Below are positions 56,703-64,000 of a stretch of DNA of 64,000 nucleotides, one piece after another. Position numbers and translations under genes: made by a program. Within the stretch, counting starts at the first letter, position 1, and each line of letters starts with the position of its first letter. A model generated the notes under the pieces. The model was given only the letters and a program-made list of their open reading frames with translations. It did no database searches and had not been told where the DNA came from. Source of the DNA: Cellulomonas sp. (GTDB lineage: Bacteria; Actinomycetota; Actinomycetes; Actinomycetales; Cellulomonadaceae). The stretch spans positions 62,001 through 126,000 of the forward strand of contig NZ_JADGMY010000021.1 of assembly GCF_015234515.1 (NCBI RefSeq), given 5' to 3'.

Positions 56703-56742
56703 GTCGTCGGTGCCGGGTCCTGCGCGCGGCCGTCCCGCGCGG

Positions 56743-57744
56743 TCAGGACGCCCGTTCGTCCTGCTCGTCGCCCGTCTCGTCCACGTCGCCGCGCGGTCTG
56801 CAGGTGAACCGGCGACGATAGGCCATCGGTGTCGTCCCGAGCGTGCGGGCGAAGTGGTGGCGCAGCAGCGCGGCCGTGCCGAAGCCGCAGCGCCTGGCCA
56901 CCTCGTCGACGGGGACGTCGGTGCGTTCGAGCAGCTCCTGGGCCCGGGCGACGCGCTGCCGTGCGACCCACGCGGCCGGGGTGGCACCCGTCTCGGCCCG
57001 GAACCTGCGGGCGAACGTGCGCTCCGACATCAGTGCGCGTGCGGCCAGGCTCGGGACGCCGAGCTCCTCGTCGAGGTGCTCCAGCATCCAGGTGAGCAGC
57101 GGCGCGAGGGTGTCGGCCACCGGGGGCAGGGGCGTGTCCACGTACTGTGCCTGTCCCCCGTCGCGCTGGGGCGGCACGACCATCCGCCGGGCGACGCTGG
57201 TGGCGGCCGCAGCGCCGAGCTCCCGACGGACGAGGTGCAGGCACGCGTCGATGCCCGCAGCCGTCCCGGCCCCGGTGATCACACGGCCGTCCTCGACGAA
57301 CAGCACGTCGGGGTCGACGGTCGCCGCCGGGAACCGGGCGGCGAGCGCTGCGGCGTGCATCCAGTGCGTCGTGCAGCGACGCCCGTCGAGCAGGCCCGCC
57401 TCCCCCAGCGCGAACGCGCCGCTGCAGATCGACAGGATCCAGGCGCCGCGCGCGTGCGCGTCCCGCAACGCCTCCAGGACCTCCGCCGGCACGGCCGCCG
57501 CGGGCATGCCGTAGGCCGGCACGACCACGAGATCGACGTCCCGTGTCGCCTCCAGACCGTGCTCGACGACGATGGAGAAGCCGCCCTTCGTCGGCATGAC
57601 GGCACCGGCGGTCGGGCCGCAGACGCGGAAGTCGAAGCTGGGGCCACCGGTGTCGGAGCGGTCGATGCCGAAGACCTCGCACGCGGTCCCGAGCTCGAAG
57701 GCAGCGACGTGCGGCAGGGCCAGGACGGCCACGGTCCGGAGCAT
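56743..57744 (-). CDS. GlxA-family transcriptional regulator (DJ-1/PfpI plus AraC HTH)
   Basis: A 333-residue regulator. The N-terminal DJ-1/PfpI-like domain (LRTVAVLALPHVAAFELGTACEVFG ... VVVPAYG) contains the nucleophile-elbow sequence ILSICSGAFALGEAGLLDGRRCTTHW; the Cys is present but the domain usually binds ligands in this family. Two AraC-type HTH motifs follow: VPSLAARALMSERTFARRFRAETG and VDEVARRCGFGTAALLRHHFARTLGTTPMAYRRRF. ATG 57744 is preceded by GGTGGGG; the frame to 57759 adds five residues. It is divergent from a small membrane protein gene that it may regulate. Confidence 0.9.
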   Translation of the reverse strand: MLRTVAVLALPHVAAFELGTACEVFGIDRSDTGGPSFDFRVCGPTAGAVMPTKGGFSIVVEHGLEATRDVDLVVVPAYGMPAAAVPAEVLEALRDAHARGAWILSICSGAFALGEAGLLDGRRCTTHWMHAAALAARFPAATVDPDVLFVEDGRVITGAGTAAGIDACLHLVRRELGAAAATSVARRMVVPPQRDGGQAQYVDTPLPPVADTLAPLLTWMLEHLDEELGVPSLAARALMSERTFARRFRAETGATPAAWVARQRVARAQELLERTDVPVDEVARRCGFGTAALLRHHFARTLGTTPMAYRRRFTCRPRGDVDETGDEQDERAS

Positions 57745-57836
57745 GCCCCACCGTCGCACGCCCTTGGCGGAATTTCAACGTGCATCGTCGCTTCTGCCAC
57801 TCGTGGCGCGATGTGCATGAGCGGAGGATTTCTGCC

Positions 57837-57998
57837 ATGGACATCTTCTGGCTCGTCCTCACCCTCCTGGCCACCGCCGCCGTCCTCGGGGGCCTCGCCC
57901 GAGCCGTCCGTGACGACGGTCTCGGTCACCGGGAACCGCCGCGCTCCCACCCGCACGACAACGACGGCACGCCCGTCATGCACGTCTTCTCCCGTTGA
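57837..57998 (+). CDS. Small single-helix membrane protein
   Basis: 53 residues starting at ATG 57837, with GGAGG nine bases upstream. MDIFWLVLTLLATAAVLGGLARAV is a membrane helix at the very N-terminus, followed by a hydrophilic tail with several His and Asp (GHREPPRSHPHDNDGTPVMH). No family recognised. The good ribosome-binding site and the third-position GC bias support it as real. It is divergent from the GlxA-type regulator, 92 bp away. Confidence 0.65.
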   Translation: MDIFWLVLTLLATAAVLGGLARAVRDDGLGHREPPRSHPHDNDGTPVMHVFSR

Positions 57999-58132
57999 TC
58001 CCCCGCGCGCCTCCCGTCGCACCACGACACGGCCGCCATCCGGGGCCGGAACGGCGCTGTTACGCTCCCGCCGCCTGAGAGACTGTCGCCCAGCAGGCTC
58101 CGGACGGCCCGGCGCTGCGGGCATGGGCAGGG

Positions 58133-58738
58133 GTGATGTGCGTGGGCGAGCAGCCGCTGCGCCTCGCGGTGGTCGGGGACGAGCTGGTCGCCGGCACCGG
58201 CGACCCCAAGGGCCTCGGGTGGGTGGGGCGCGTCGCCGCGCGGACCCCGACCCCGGAGCCGCTGACGGTCCTCACGCTCGCCGTCCCGGGTGAGACGAGC
58301 ACCGACCTGGGAGCCAGGTGGGACGCCGAGGTGTCACGCCGCCTGTCACCGCACGCCGACAACCGGCTCGTGGTGGCGCTCGGACGCGCGGACATCGCCG
58401 CCGGGCTGTCGCTCGCGCGCAGCCGCCTCAACCTCGCCAACGTGCTGGACGTCGCCGACCAGCGCCGCATCCCCGCGTTCGTCGTGGGGCCTCCTCCGGG
58501 CGCACCCCACGACGGCGACCGGCTGGCCGAGCTGTCCGCCGCGCTCGGCGACGTCGCCGCGCGGCGCCGCGTGCCCTTCGTGGACATGTACTCGCCGCTC
58601 GCGGCGCACGACCAGTGGCTCGCCGACATGGCGACGTCGCCGCAGCACCTCCCGGGCCAGGCCGGTTACGGCCTCATGGCGTGGCTCGTCCTGCACACGG
58701 GCTGGCGCACGTGGCTCGGCCTGCCCGATGACGTCTGA
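58133..58738 (+). CDS. SGNH/GDSL-type hydrolase
   Basis: A 201-residue single-domain hydrolase-like protein. Block I is degenerate: LAVVGDELVAGTGDPKGLGWVGRVAA has GDE instead of the GDS serine motif, while the GxND region reads VVALGRADIAAG and block V reads LPGQAGYGLMAWLV with no clear Asp-x-x-His. So it keeps the fold pattern but may lack normal esterase activity. Starts at GTG 58133, ATG 58136 and GTG 58142 are all possible behind GGGCAGGG. The next gene overlaps its end by 11 bp. Confidence 0.75.
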   Translation: MMCVGEQPLRLAVVGDELVAGTGDPKGLGWVGRVAARTPTPEPLTVLTLAVPGETSTDLGARWDAEVSRRLSPHADNRLVVALGRADIAAGLSLARSRLNLANVLDVADQRRIPAFVVGPPPGAPHDGDRLAELSAALGDVAARRRVPFVDMYSPLAAHDQWLADMATSPQHLPGQAGYGLMAWLVLHTGWRTWLGLPDDV

Positions 58739-59234
58739 GCCGGCACCCGAACCACCGCCGGTCGACGTCACGGCCACGCACGTGGCCGCCACGGTCCTGG
58801 GCCCGCAGGCCGTCCTCGAGGTCTGCGCGCGCGCCGCGCTGATCCTGCTGGGCGGCGCGCTCGTGCTGTACGTCGGCTACCTGGCGCTCGAGCGACCGAC
58901 GGCCCACGACACCGTCGACGCCGAGAGCGCCGCGATCATCGTCGCCCTCATGTACGGCGTGCACCTGGCCGCGCTGTTCGCGCTCGGCTGGCCCGGTGGG
59001 ATGGTGACCGCCCACCTCATGCGCCGGCACACGTCCGAGCGTCGGCACGTCGCCGCGTTCGGAGTGACCGGAGCGGTGCTGGGCGCCGCGGTGCTGCTCA
59101 CGATCGGCTCCGCCGGGCCCGCGAGCGTGTGGGCCGTCGTCGGAGGGGTGTCCGCGGGCGGTGCGCGCGCGTGGACCGGTCACGCGCGCCACCGCCGGGC
59201 GGCCCGCCGGTCGACGCACCCCGCGGCGACCTGA
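58728..59234 (+). CDS. Membrane protein, unknown function
   Basis: A 168-residue protein with four hydrophobic segments (about 34-55, 67-90, 108-126 and 128-143), a Pro-rich N-terminus and a basic His/Arg C-tail (HARHRRAARRS). No family recognised. ATG 58728 lies inside the end of the SGNH-like gene (11-bp overlap in another frame), so translation is probably coupled to it. Third-position GC bias supports the frame. Confidence 0.65.
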   Translation: MTSEPAPEPPPVDVTATHVAATVLGPQAVLEVCARAALILLGGALVLYVGYLALERPTAHDTVDAESAAIIVALMYGVHLAALFALGWPGGMVTAHLMRRHTSERRHVAAFGVTGAVLGAAVLLTIGSAGPASVWAVVGGVSAGGARAWTGHARHRRAARRSTHPAAT

Positions 59235-59266
59235 CGCGACCGGCCCGGAAGGCGCGACCGCGTCAG
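59231..59266. terminator. Possible terminator between convergent genes
   Basis: CTGACGCG (59231-59238) and CGCGTCAG (59259-59266) are perfect complements around a 20-base loop with further partial pairing, overlapping both stop codons of the convergent genes. The long loop makes it weak. Confidence 0.4.
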
Positions 59267-59868
59267 CGCAGGGTCGCGCGCATCGTCCGCAGCGCGGTGT
59301 CGAGCACGGTGCGCAGCGTCTCGACCGTGAGCTCGTCGACACCTGCCGCGGCGTCCGCCCGGCGCAGGTCGGCACGCACCTCGTCGCCGAACCGCCGCAC
59401 GATCGCGTCGGCCTCGACCCGGCGCCGGTGCGACGCCGTGCGCTGCGGGTCCGGCTCCCCCGCCACCGGGTGGGCACCGTCACGGGCACGCTGCGCCGCG
59501 GACGTCAGATCCGCCCGCAGGCCGCGCATCGCCGCCTGCACGTCCTGACGCACCTGGGACGCCTGTGCGCGCACCGTCTCGGCGATCGACGCCTCGAGAT
59601 GGGCCAGGTCGCCCCGGCGCGCGTCGAGCTCGGCGCGCCCGGCGTCCGTCAGCGTGTACGTCGCCTTGCGCCCGTCGTCGGACCGGCGCACCAGACCCTC
59701 CTCCTCCAGCCGTGCCAGGCGCGGGTAGACCGTGCCGGCGCTGGGCCGGTAGGTGCCACCGAAGCGGTCGCTGAGCGCGGTGATGAGCTCGTAGCCGTGC
59801 CGGGGCCCGTCCTCCAGCAGCGCCAGGAGGTACAGCCGCAGCTGGCCGTGCGCGAAGACCTGGGCCAT
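59263..59868 (-). CDS. PadR-family transcriptional regulator
   Basis: A 201-residue repressor. The N-terminal winged helix is typical of PadR: GQLRLYLLALLEDGPRHGYELITALSDRFGGTYRPSAGTVYPRLARLEEEGLVRRSDDGRKATYTLTDAGRAEL. The C-terminal half is a long helical dimerisation region with an unusual Arg/Ala-rich extension. The ATG at 59868 shares one base with the stop of the DUF4097 gene (TGATG), so the two are co-translated. It probably represses its own operon through the palindrome at 60789-60825. The inducer is unknown; cell-envelope stress or antimicrobials are common for such pairs. Confidence 0.93.
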   Translation of the reverse strand: MAQVFAHGQLRLYLLALLEDGPRHGYELITALSDRFGGTYRPSAGTVYPRLARLEEEGLVRRSDDGRKATYTLTDAGRAELDARRGDLAHLEASIAETVRAQASQVRQDVQAAMRGLRADLTSAAQRARDGAHPVAGEPDPQRTASHRRRVEADAIVRRFGDEVRADLRRADAAAGVDELTVETLRTVLDTALRTMRATLR

Positions 59869-60776
59869 CAGCGGGACCCGTCGACGGGGGCGTCGGCGAC
59901 GTCACCGGCGGCCGTGCCGTACCGCACCGCCTCGCCCGGCACCGCCTCGTCGGGCACCGCGTCGGCGACGGGGGCCCGCAGCACGGTGACGTGACCCGTG
60001 ACGGTCGTCGCCGACAGGAAGGCGCCGCCCTCGCCGGCCTCGAGGTCGACCGTGCGGTGGCCCGGTCCGGTGCCCTTGTGCTCCCGGCCGTCGATGACGA
60101 GCCGCCCGGACACGGACTGCGCACGCACCTGCAGGCCCGCGCCGTCCGGGATCCGCACGGTCAGGTCACCCGACACGGTCGTGACCGTGAGCGAGGAGGT
60201 GCCGGCACCGACGTCGAGCGAGACGGCCCCGGACACGGAGTTCCCCTGCACGAGCGTGAGGTCCCCCGACGCCGCGAGCTCACCCGAGACGGTGTTGAAT
60301 CGCAGGTCGCCGTCGAGGCGGCGCACGACCATCTCCCCGGAGACCGAGTTGGTCGACAGCCTGCCGTGCACGTCGTCGACGACGACGGAGCCCGAGACGG
60401 TCGAGACCGACACGTCCTGCCGCAGGCCCGCGACCAGACCGTCGGCGCTGACGGTCGCGACCTTGGCGAGGACGCTGCGCGGCACGGCGAGGTGCACGTC
60501 GGCACGGTCCTTGTCCTGGAAGTTGCGGAACTTCTCGACGAAGCCCTCCCAGCCACCGAGCGTGAAGCTGTAGCCCACGCGCAGTTCCCCGTCGGAGAGC
60601 GTCACCTCGAGAGGGCGCCCGTCGACGCGGTGCACCTCGAGCCGGGCACCGTGCGCCTCGGGGTCGTCGTGCGCGACCACGTCGACCCGTCCGCCGACCA
60701 GCCCGACGCGCAGTGCGCGCACGTCGTCGATCTCGATGACCTGCGGGCCGGCGACGACCCAGGATTCCGTGGACAT
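59868..60776 (-). CDS. DUF4097 family beta-helix/strand-repeat protein
   Basis: A 302-residue protein built from repeated short strands: SVSTVSGSVVVDDVHG, LSTNSVSGEMVVRRLDG, FNTVSGELAASG, VQGNSVSGAVSLDVG, VTTVSGDLTVRIPDG, VRAQSVSGRLVIDG. The repeating VSG turn is the DUF4097 signature. No signal peptide or membrane helix, so it is likely cytoplasmic or loosely membrane-bound. Function in PadR operons is unknown, possibly a stress scaffold. I chose ATG 60776, with GGAGGT upstream. First gene of the operon. Confidence 0.88.
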   Translation of the reverse strand: MSTESWVVAGPQVIEIDDVRALRVGLVGGRVDVVAHDDPEAHGARLEVHRVDGRPLEVTLSDGELRVGYSFTLGGWEGFVEKFRNFQDKDRADVHLAVPRSVLAKVATVSADGLVAGLRQDVSVSTVSGSVVVDDVHGRLSTNSVSGEMVVRRLDGDLRFNTVSGELAASGDLTLVQGNSVSGAVSLDVGAGTSSLTVTTVSGDLTVRIPDGAGLQVRAQSVSGRLVIDGREHKGTGPGHRTVDLEAGEGGAFLSATTVTGHVTVLRAPVADAVPDEAVPGEAVRYGTAAGDVADAPVDGSR

Positions 60777-60788
60777 CCGTACCTCCAA

Positions 60789-60825
60789 CGCGATATGTCG
60801 TGTGATAAAGACACGCTATATCGCG
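60789..60825. promoter_or_regulatory. Large inverted repeat, probable PadR operator
   Basis: CGCGATATGTCGTGT (60789-60803) and ACACGCTATATCGCG (60811-60825) match as inverted arms at 13 of 15 positions around GATAAAG. The AT-rich core stands out in GC-rich DNA. It begins 12 bp upstream of the DUF4097 start, covering the likely promoter, so binding would block transcription. ATAT/ATAT half-sites in dyads are usual for PadR repressors. Confidence 0.8.
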
Positions 60826-60857
60826 TCTCGACGCCGCGCAAGAGTGCACAGCACGAC

Positions 60858-60885
60858 GGCCGGCGACCCGTGAGGGTCACCGGCC
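60858..60885 (-). terminator. Terminator downstream of pilT
   Basis: A 12-bp stem with one G-T pair (60858-60869 and 60874-60885) and a GTGA tetraloop, 22 bp past the pilT stop. It separates pilT from the PadR operon promoter. Confidence 0.7.
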
Positions 60886-60907
60886 GCCGGCCGTCCGCGG
60901 GCGCGCG

Positions 60908-61996
60908 TCAGGACACGACGCCGGCACCACGCAGCTCGACCGTCAGGTCGTGCGGGTTCGACGCGACCGCCAGCGCCTCCTCGTACGTCACGACCCCGTC
61001 GTGGACGAGTGCGTAGAGGTGCTGGTCGAACGTCTGCATCTTGTAGAAGTCGCCGTCCTTGATCAGGTCCAGCAGCGGCGGGTTGTCCTGCGGCTCGATG
61101 ATCGCCTCGGCCGTGCGGCCTGTGTTGACCATGACCTCGATCGCCGCCTGCCGTCCGTTGCCGTCGGCCTTGCGCACCAGACGCTGCGAGACGATGCCGC
61201 GCAGCGACTGTGCGAGCGCGATGCGGACCTGCTTCTGCTCGTGCGGCGGGAAGAAGTCGACGATGCGGTTGATGGTCTCGGCGGCGTCGATCGTGTGGAG
61301 CGTCGACAGCACGAGGTGGCCGGTCTCGGCGGCCGACAGCGCCGCACGCACCGTCTCGACGTCGCGCATCTCGCCGACGAGGATGACGTCGGGGTCCTGC
61401 CGCATGGCCGCCCGCAGCGCGACCGTGAAGTCCGCCGTGTCCTGGCGCACCTCGCGCTGCGAGACGATGGCCTTCTTGTCCGAGTGCAGGATCTCGATCG
61501 GGTCCTCGATCGTGACGATGTTGACCTCGCGGTAGGAGTTGATGAGGTCGACCATCGACGCCAGCGTCGTGGTCTTGCCGGACCCCGTCGGGCCCGTCAC
61601 CAGCACCAGGCCGCGCGGCTCGAGCGCGAGCTCGCCGACGACCTCGGGCAGCCCCAGCTCCCCGAGCGACTGCGCTCCCACCGCGACCCGGCGGAAGACC
61701 ATGCCGTACGTCCCGCGCGCCTGGTAGGCGTTGACGCGGAACCGCCCGACGCCGGACAGCGAGTACGCGAAGTCCGCCTCCTTGGTGTCCCGGAACTTCT
61801 CCACCAGGTCGTCGGGGAGGACCTCCTCGAGCATCCGCTCGGTGTCCAGCGGCCGCAGCTCCGGCGCCTGCAGCTTGCGCAGGCGGCCGTCGACCCGCAC
61901 GCGCGGTGCGGACCCGACCTTGCAGTGCAGGTCGGAGCCCCCGGTGCTGGCCAGGGCGTGCAGGAACGGGATCACGGACTGGGGCTGCTGACTCAC
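60908..61996 (-). CDS. pilT: PilT-type twitching-motility ATPase
   Basis: Hexameric ATPase that retracts type IV pili. The 362 residues show the N-terminal PAS-like domain (GGSDLHCKVGSAPRVRVDGRL), Walker A GPTGSGKTTT, Asp box EDPIEI, Walker B VILVGEMRDVET and His box STLHTIDAAETINRIVDFFP. AIRNLIRE-type retraction motif is only partly visible (AIIEPQDNPPLLDLI), so it could also be a PilT-like protein. GTG 61996 has a weak signal. No other pilus gene is adjacent; the Tad locus 17 kb away has its own ATPase and normally does not use PilT. Confidence 0.88.
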   Translation of the reverse strand: MSQQPQSVIPFLHALASTGGSDLHCKVGSAPRVRVDGRLRKLQAPELRPLDTERMLEEVLPDDLVEKFRDTKEADFAYSLSGVGRFRVNAYQARGTYGMVFRRVAVGAQSLGELGLPEVVGELALEPRGLVLVTGPTGSGKTTTLASMVDLINSYREVNIVTIEDPIEILHSDKKAIVSQREVRQDTADFTVALRAAMRQDPDVILVGEMRDVETVRAALSAAETGHLVLSTLHTIDAAETINRIVDFFPPHEQKQVRIALAQSLRGIVSQRLVRKADGNGRQAAIEVMVNTGRTAEAIIEPQDNPPLLDLIKDGDFYKMQTFDQHLYALVHDGVVTYEEALAVASNPHDLTVELRGAGVVS

Positions 61997-62136
61997 GTCA
62001 GGGGTATCGGGATGCGGACGCCCGCACTTGAGCCACGACGGGGGGCGCGCGCGGCCCGCGCGATGTGGGACGATGGAGCGATATCCCCGGCGTGCGCGGC
62101 TACTGCGCGCGCGCCGCGAACCAAGGAGAACCAGCG

Positions 62137-62211
62137 ATGAGCAAGCGTGGCCGCAAGCGTCGCTCCCGCAAGGGGAACGCCGCCAACCACGGCAAGCGTC
62201 CCAACGCCTGA
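62137..62211 (+). CDS. 50S ribosomal protein bL37 (24 residues)
   Basis: A tiny, strongly basic protein, MSKRGRKRRSRKGNAANH followed by GKRPNA, too short for ordinary ORF calling. It matches in length and pattern the 24-residue actinobacterial ribosomal protein bL37 first seen in mycobacterial ribosome structures (KRGRKxRxRK ... ANHGKRPN). ATG 62137 has AAGGAGA eight bases upstream, one of the best ribosome-binding sites here. A strong terminator follows at once. It is a single-gene unit convergent with the anti-sigma gene. Confidence 0.88.
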   Translation: MSKRGRKRRSRKGNAANHGKRPNA

Positions 62212-62232
62212 GCGTTCGACGCCCTGACGTGC

Positions 62233-62265
62233 CGACGGGCCCGGAGCATCGCTCCGGGCCCGTCG
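62233..62265. terminator. Strong terminator after bL37
   Basis: A 14-bp perfect stem (62233-62246 and 62252-62265) with a CATCG loop, 21 bp past the bL37 stop. It also serves the convergent sigR-rsrA operon. Confidence 0.85.
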
Positions 62266-62297
62266 CCGTCCCACCCGACCTCTCGAGGCCGTGCGGT

Positions 62298-62615
62298 TCA
62301 GACCTCCGGTGCCGTCCCTGTGCGCAACCGCAGCACCGTCAGCTGCTCGTGGATCCGCATCCGCAGCGCGGCAGGCGCCTCCTCCTTGCAGCAGCGCCGG
62401 ACGAGCTGCTTGAGGACCACCTCGATGTGCTCCTCCTCGAGGCACGGCGCGCACTCCTCGAGGTGAGCCTCGACACGCTGCTGGTCGAGCGCACCGAGCT
62501 CGGAGTCGACGTACTCCCAGAGCCGCTCGACCGCCTCGTCGCACCCGCACGGGACGCCCTCCACCGGGCGGGGCCCGGCGGCCGACCCGCTCGCGGCGTC
62601 CTCGGTCGCGCTCAC
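62298..62615 (-). CDS. rsrA: Zinc-dependent anti-sigma factor, RsrA type
   Basis: A 105-residue anti-sigma factor that binds SigR when reduced and releases it on disulfide stress. The ZAS motif His51-x3-Cys55-x2-Cys58 (HLEECAPC) is intact, and Cys25 lies 26 residues before the His, as Cys11 does before His37 in Streptomyces RsrA. Two extra Cys (RRCCKEE) and Cys23 are present. The N-terminal 20 residues are an extension. GTG 62615 overlaps the sigma-factor stop (GTGA), so the two are made together. The frame to 63023 is a shadow. Confidence 0.93.
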   Translation of the reverse strand: MSATEDAASGSAAGPRPVEGVPCGCDEAVERLWEYVDSELGALDQQRVEAHLEECAPCLEEEHIEVVLKQLVRRCCKEEAPAALRMRIHEQLTVLRLRTGTAPEV

Positions 62616-63265
62616 CGCGCACCGTCCGGGACCGTCGGTGAGGCACCGGCCAGCCCTCGCTCGCGCGCGTAGTCGGACAGCAGGTCGCGCAGCTGTGCGC
62701 GCCCCCGGTGCAGGCGGGACATCACCGTCCCGATCGGCGTGCCCATGATCTCGGCGATCTCCTTGTACGCGAAGCCCTCGACGTCCGCGAGGTACACCGC
62801 GATGCGGAAGTCCTCGGGAATCTGCTGCAGTGCGTCCTTCACGTCGGAGTCCGGCAGGTGGTCCAGCGCCTCCGCCTCGGCGGAGCGCAGCCCGCGCGAC
62901 GTGTGGGACTCCGCACGGGCGAGCTGCCAGTCCTCGATCTCCTCGGACCGGGACTGCTGCGGCTCGCGCTGCTTCTTGCGGTACGTGTTGATGTACGTGT
63001 TCGTGAGGATCCGGTAGAGCCACGCCTTGAGGTTGGTGCCCGGACGGTACTGGTGGAACGCCGCGAACGCCTTGGTGAAGGCCTCCTGGACGAGGTCCTC
63101 CGCGTCGGCCGGGTTGCGCGTCATCCGCAGGGCAGCGCCGTACAGCTGGTCGAGGTAGACCAGCGCCTCCGCCTCGAACCGGTCGGTGCGGGCGGCGTCG
63201 TCCTCGCCGGCAGGGGCACGCGTCGTGCCCTGGTCGTCGTCGACGCCCTCGGGTAGCTCACTCAT
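62612..63265 (-). CDS. sigR: SigR/SigH-type ECF sigma factor
   Basis: A 217-residue group 4 sigma factor for thiol-oxidative stress. Region 2: [68 protein letters not shown]; region 4: [53 protein letters not shown]. These are close to the SigR/SigH group. ATG 63265 is the conventional start, but the frame is open upstream to 63448, and an ATG at 63382 lies 9 bp after the -10 element of a SigR-type promoter. A longer isoform like the sigma-R' of Streptomyces is therefore possible. Followed by rsrA. Confidence 0.94.
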   Translation of the reverse strand: MSELPEGVDDDQGTTRAPAGEDDAARTDRFEAEALVYLDQLYGAALRMTRNPADAEDLVQEAFTKAFAAFHQYRPGTNLKAWLYRILTNTYINTYRKKQREPQQSRSEEIEDWQLARAESHTSRGLRSAEAEALDHLPDSDVKDALQQIPEDFRIAVYLADVEGFAYKEIAEIMGTPIGTVMSRLHRGRAQLRDLLSDYARERGLAGASPTVPDGAR

Positions 63266-63391
63266 CGCCCACGAGCCTAGTGCTCCGGGGACCATGGGAC
63301 CCGACCGGGCGGCGGGCTCACCCCACGGCGCGACGGCCGGCAGCGGTCCGGGCGCGGGACGGGTCTCGAGGGCACAGCTCATGACCGGCCC

Positions 63392-63419
63392 AACACCGCG
63401 CCACCACGTGCGCATTCCC
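63392..63419 (-). promoter_or_regulatory. SigR-type promoter upstream of sigR (autoregulation)
   Basis: On the minus strand GGGAAT (63419-63414), 19 bases, then GTT (63394-63392). This fits the SigR/SigH consensus GGAAT-N18/19-GTT. It reads toward sigR, as in Streptomyces and mycobacteria, where the regulon includes its own gene. No better -35 exists in this spacer. Confidence 0.7.
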
Positions 63420-63497
63420 GTGGGTGCGCGCCAGGGGTCCGACGACACTAGCGTGGGAGCACCGCCGAACCGCGGTCGATCCCTTCAGGAGGAACCC

Positions 63498-64000
63498 GTG
63501 CTGCTGCGTCGCCTCGCCCGTCCCATGTTCGCGTCGTGGTTCGTCAGCCAGGGGCTCGACGCGCTGCGGCATCCCGGCGCCCACGCGCAGGTCGTGCGCG
63601 ACGGGCTGGACTCGGTGCGCTCCCGCGTGCCCGCCGCGGCGCGGTCGTCAGCGCCCGCGCCGCTGGCGAAGGCCCTCGACGGCGGTCTGAGCGACAAGCA
63701 GCTCGCGACCGCGGCGCAGGCGCACGGTGCCGCCATGCTGGTCGCCGGCACGATGCTCGCCGTCGGCCGAGCGCCCCGCACGGCTGCGCTCGCGCTCGCG
63801 GGCCTGACCGTGCCGCTGGTGCTGGTGAACCTCCCGATCGGCGGGCGGGGGGTCCTGACGGCCGCGGAGAAGAAGGCGCGCAAGGAGCGACTCGTGCGCG
63901 CGCTGTCCTTCGCCGGCGGCGCCGTCCTCGCGGGGGTCGACCTCGAGGGCCGGCCCGGGGTGACGTGGCGCGTGCAGCACGCCCGCACCGACCGCGCCGC
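63498..64000 (+). CDS. DoxX-family membrane protein, 3' end outside window
   Basis: GTG 63498 behind AGGAGGAAC opens a frame that runs off the right edge (167 codons visible). LLRRLARPMFASWFVSQGLD is the family's first helix, with ALRHPGAH just after it; AQAHGAAMLVAGTMLAVGR, TAALALAGLTVPLVLVNLP and LVRALSFAGGAVLAGVDLEG complete a four-helix DoxX layout, and GRPGVTWR is a common end block. The role is unknown; some DoxX proteins act with thiol or redox systems, and this one is divergent from the SigR operon. Confidence 0.8.
   Translation, partial: MLLRRLARPMFASWFVSQGLDALRHPGAHAQVVRDGLDSVRSRVPAAARSSAPAPLAKALDGGLSDKQLATAAQAHGAAMLVAGTMLAVGRAPRTAALALAGLTVPLVLVNLPIGGRGVLTAAEKKARKERLVRALSFAGGAVLAGVDLEGRPGVTWRVQHARTDRA

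Overview
The window is very GC-rich with strong G/C third-position bias and long antisense shadow frames. It carries tmRNA and SmpB, a SigR/RsrA-type stress pair, a fused 2-oxoglutarate dehydrogenase E1/E2-like protein, the tiny ribosomal protein bL37, and a secreted GH10 xylanase beside a GH43 enzyme, both with ricin-B (CBM13) modules. Together these point to a plant-polysaccharide-degrading actinobacterium, most likely Cellulomonas or a close relative. That placement is inference from gene content; no search was run.

Layout: (1) 0-2.9 kb: the frameshifted end of an SDR gene, a membrane protein with an internal lipobox, and a DoxX-like protein. (2) 2.9-6.8 kb: the xylan pair on the minus strand, each gene followed by a hairpin, with a LacI-type palindrome upstream of the GH43 gene. 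(3) 7-10.2 kb: a gadB-gadC acid-resistance operon, then the last 39 codons of a LuxR-type regulator and a DUF2891 gene. (4) 11.4-20.5 kb: a five-gene operon (SWIM protein, DUF5691, MoxR-type AAA+ ATPase, DUF5682, VWA protein) in which every gene overlaps the next by 4 bp, preceded by an unrecognised coiled-coil/tail-anchored protein. This is the best candidate here for a poorly described system.

(5) 20.5-26.2 kb: an accessory stretch around ssrA (tmRNA). It holds two decayed copies of a DUF4214-like sequence, a truncated polymorphic toxin (end of a Hint domain plus toxin tail) overlapping a probable immunity gene, a lipoprotein and an acidic membrane protein. (6) 26.3-39.6 kb: housekeeping genes: LigC-type ligase, YwiC-like protein, RecQ helicase, NDH-2, DUF2207 protein, smpB, the ftsE-ftsX-M23 hydrolase division module, prfB and a universal stress protein. 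(7) 39.7-44.4 kb: a compact Tad/Flp pilus operon (tadA-tadB-tadC, a small pilin-like gene, two tadE-like genes, a tadG-like gene), one gene of which appears to start at CTG inside a CTGA overlap. (8) 44.5-64 kb: serine hydrolase, aldose epimerase, M15 peptidase, two CNNM/CorC proteins, a two-component system, kgd, a GlxA-type regulator, an SGNH hydrolase, a PadR/DUF4097 operon with a near-perfect operator, pilT, bL37, sigR-rsrA with a visible SigR-type promoter, and a partial DoxX gene at the right edge.

Functional links: tmRNA and SmpB form one trans-translation system although 10.5 kb apart. FtsEX probably controls the adjacent M23 hydrolase. GadB and GadC together consume protons. SigR and RsrA form an autoregulated thiol-stress switch. 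The xylanase and GH43 enzyme act in sequence on arabinoxylan.
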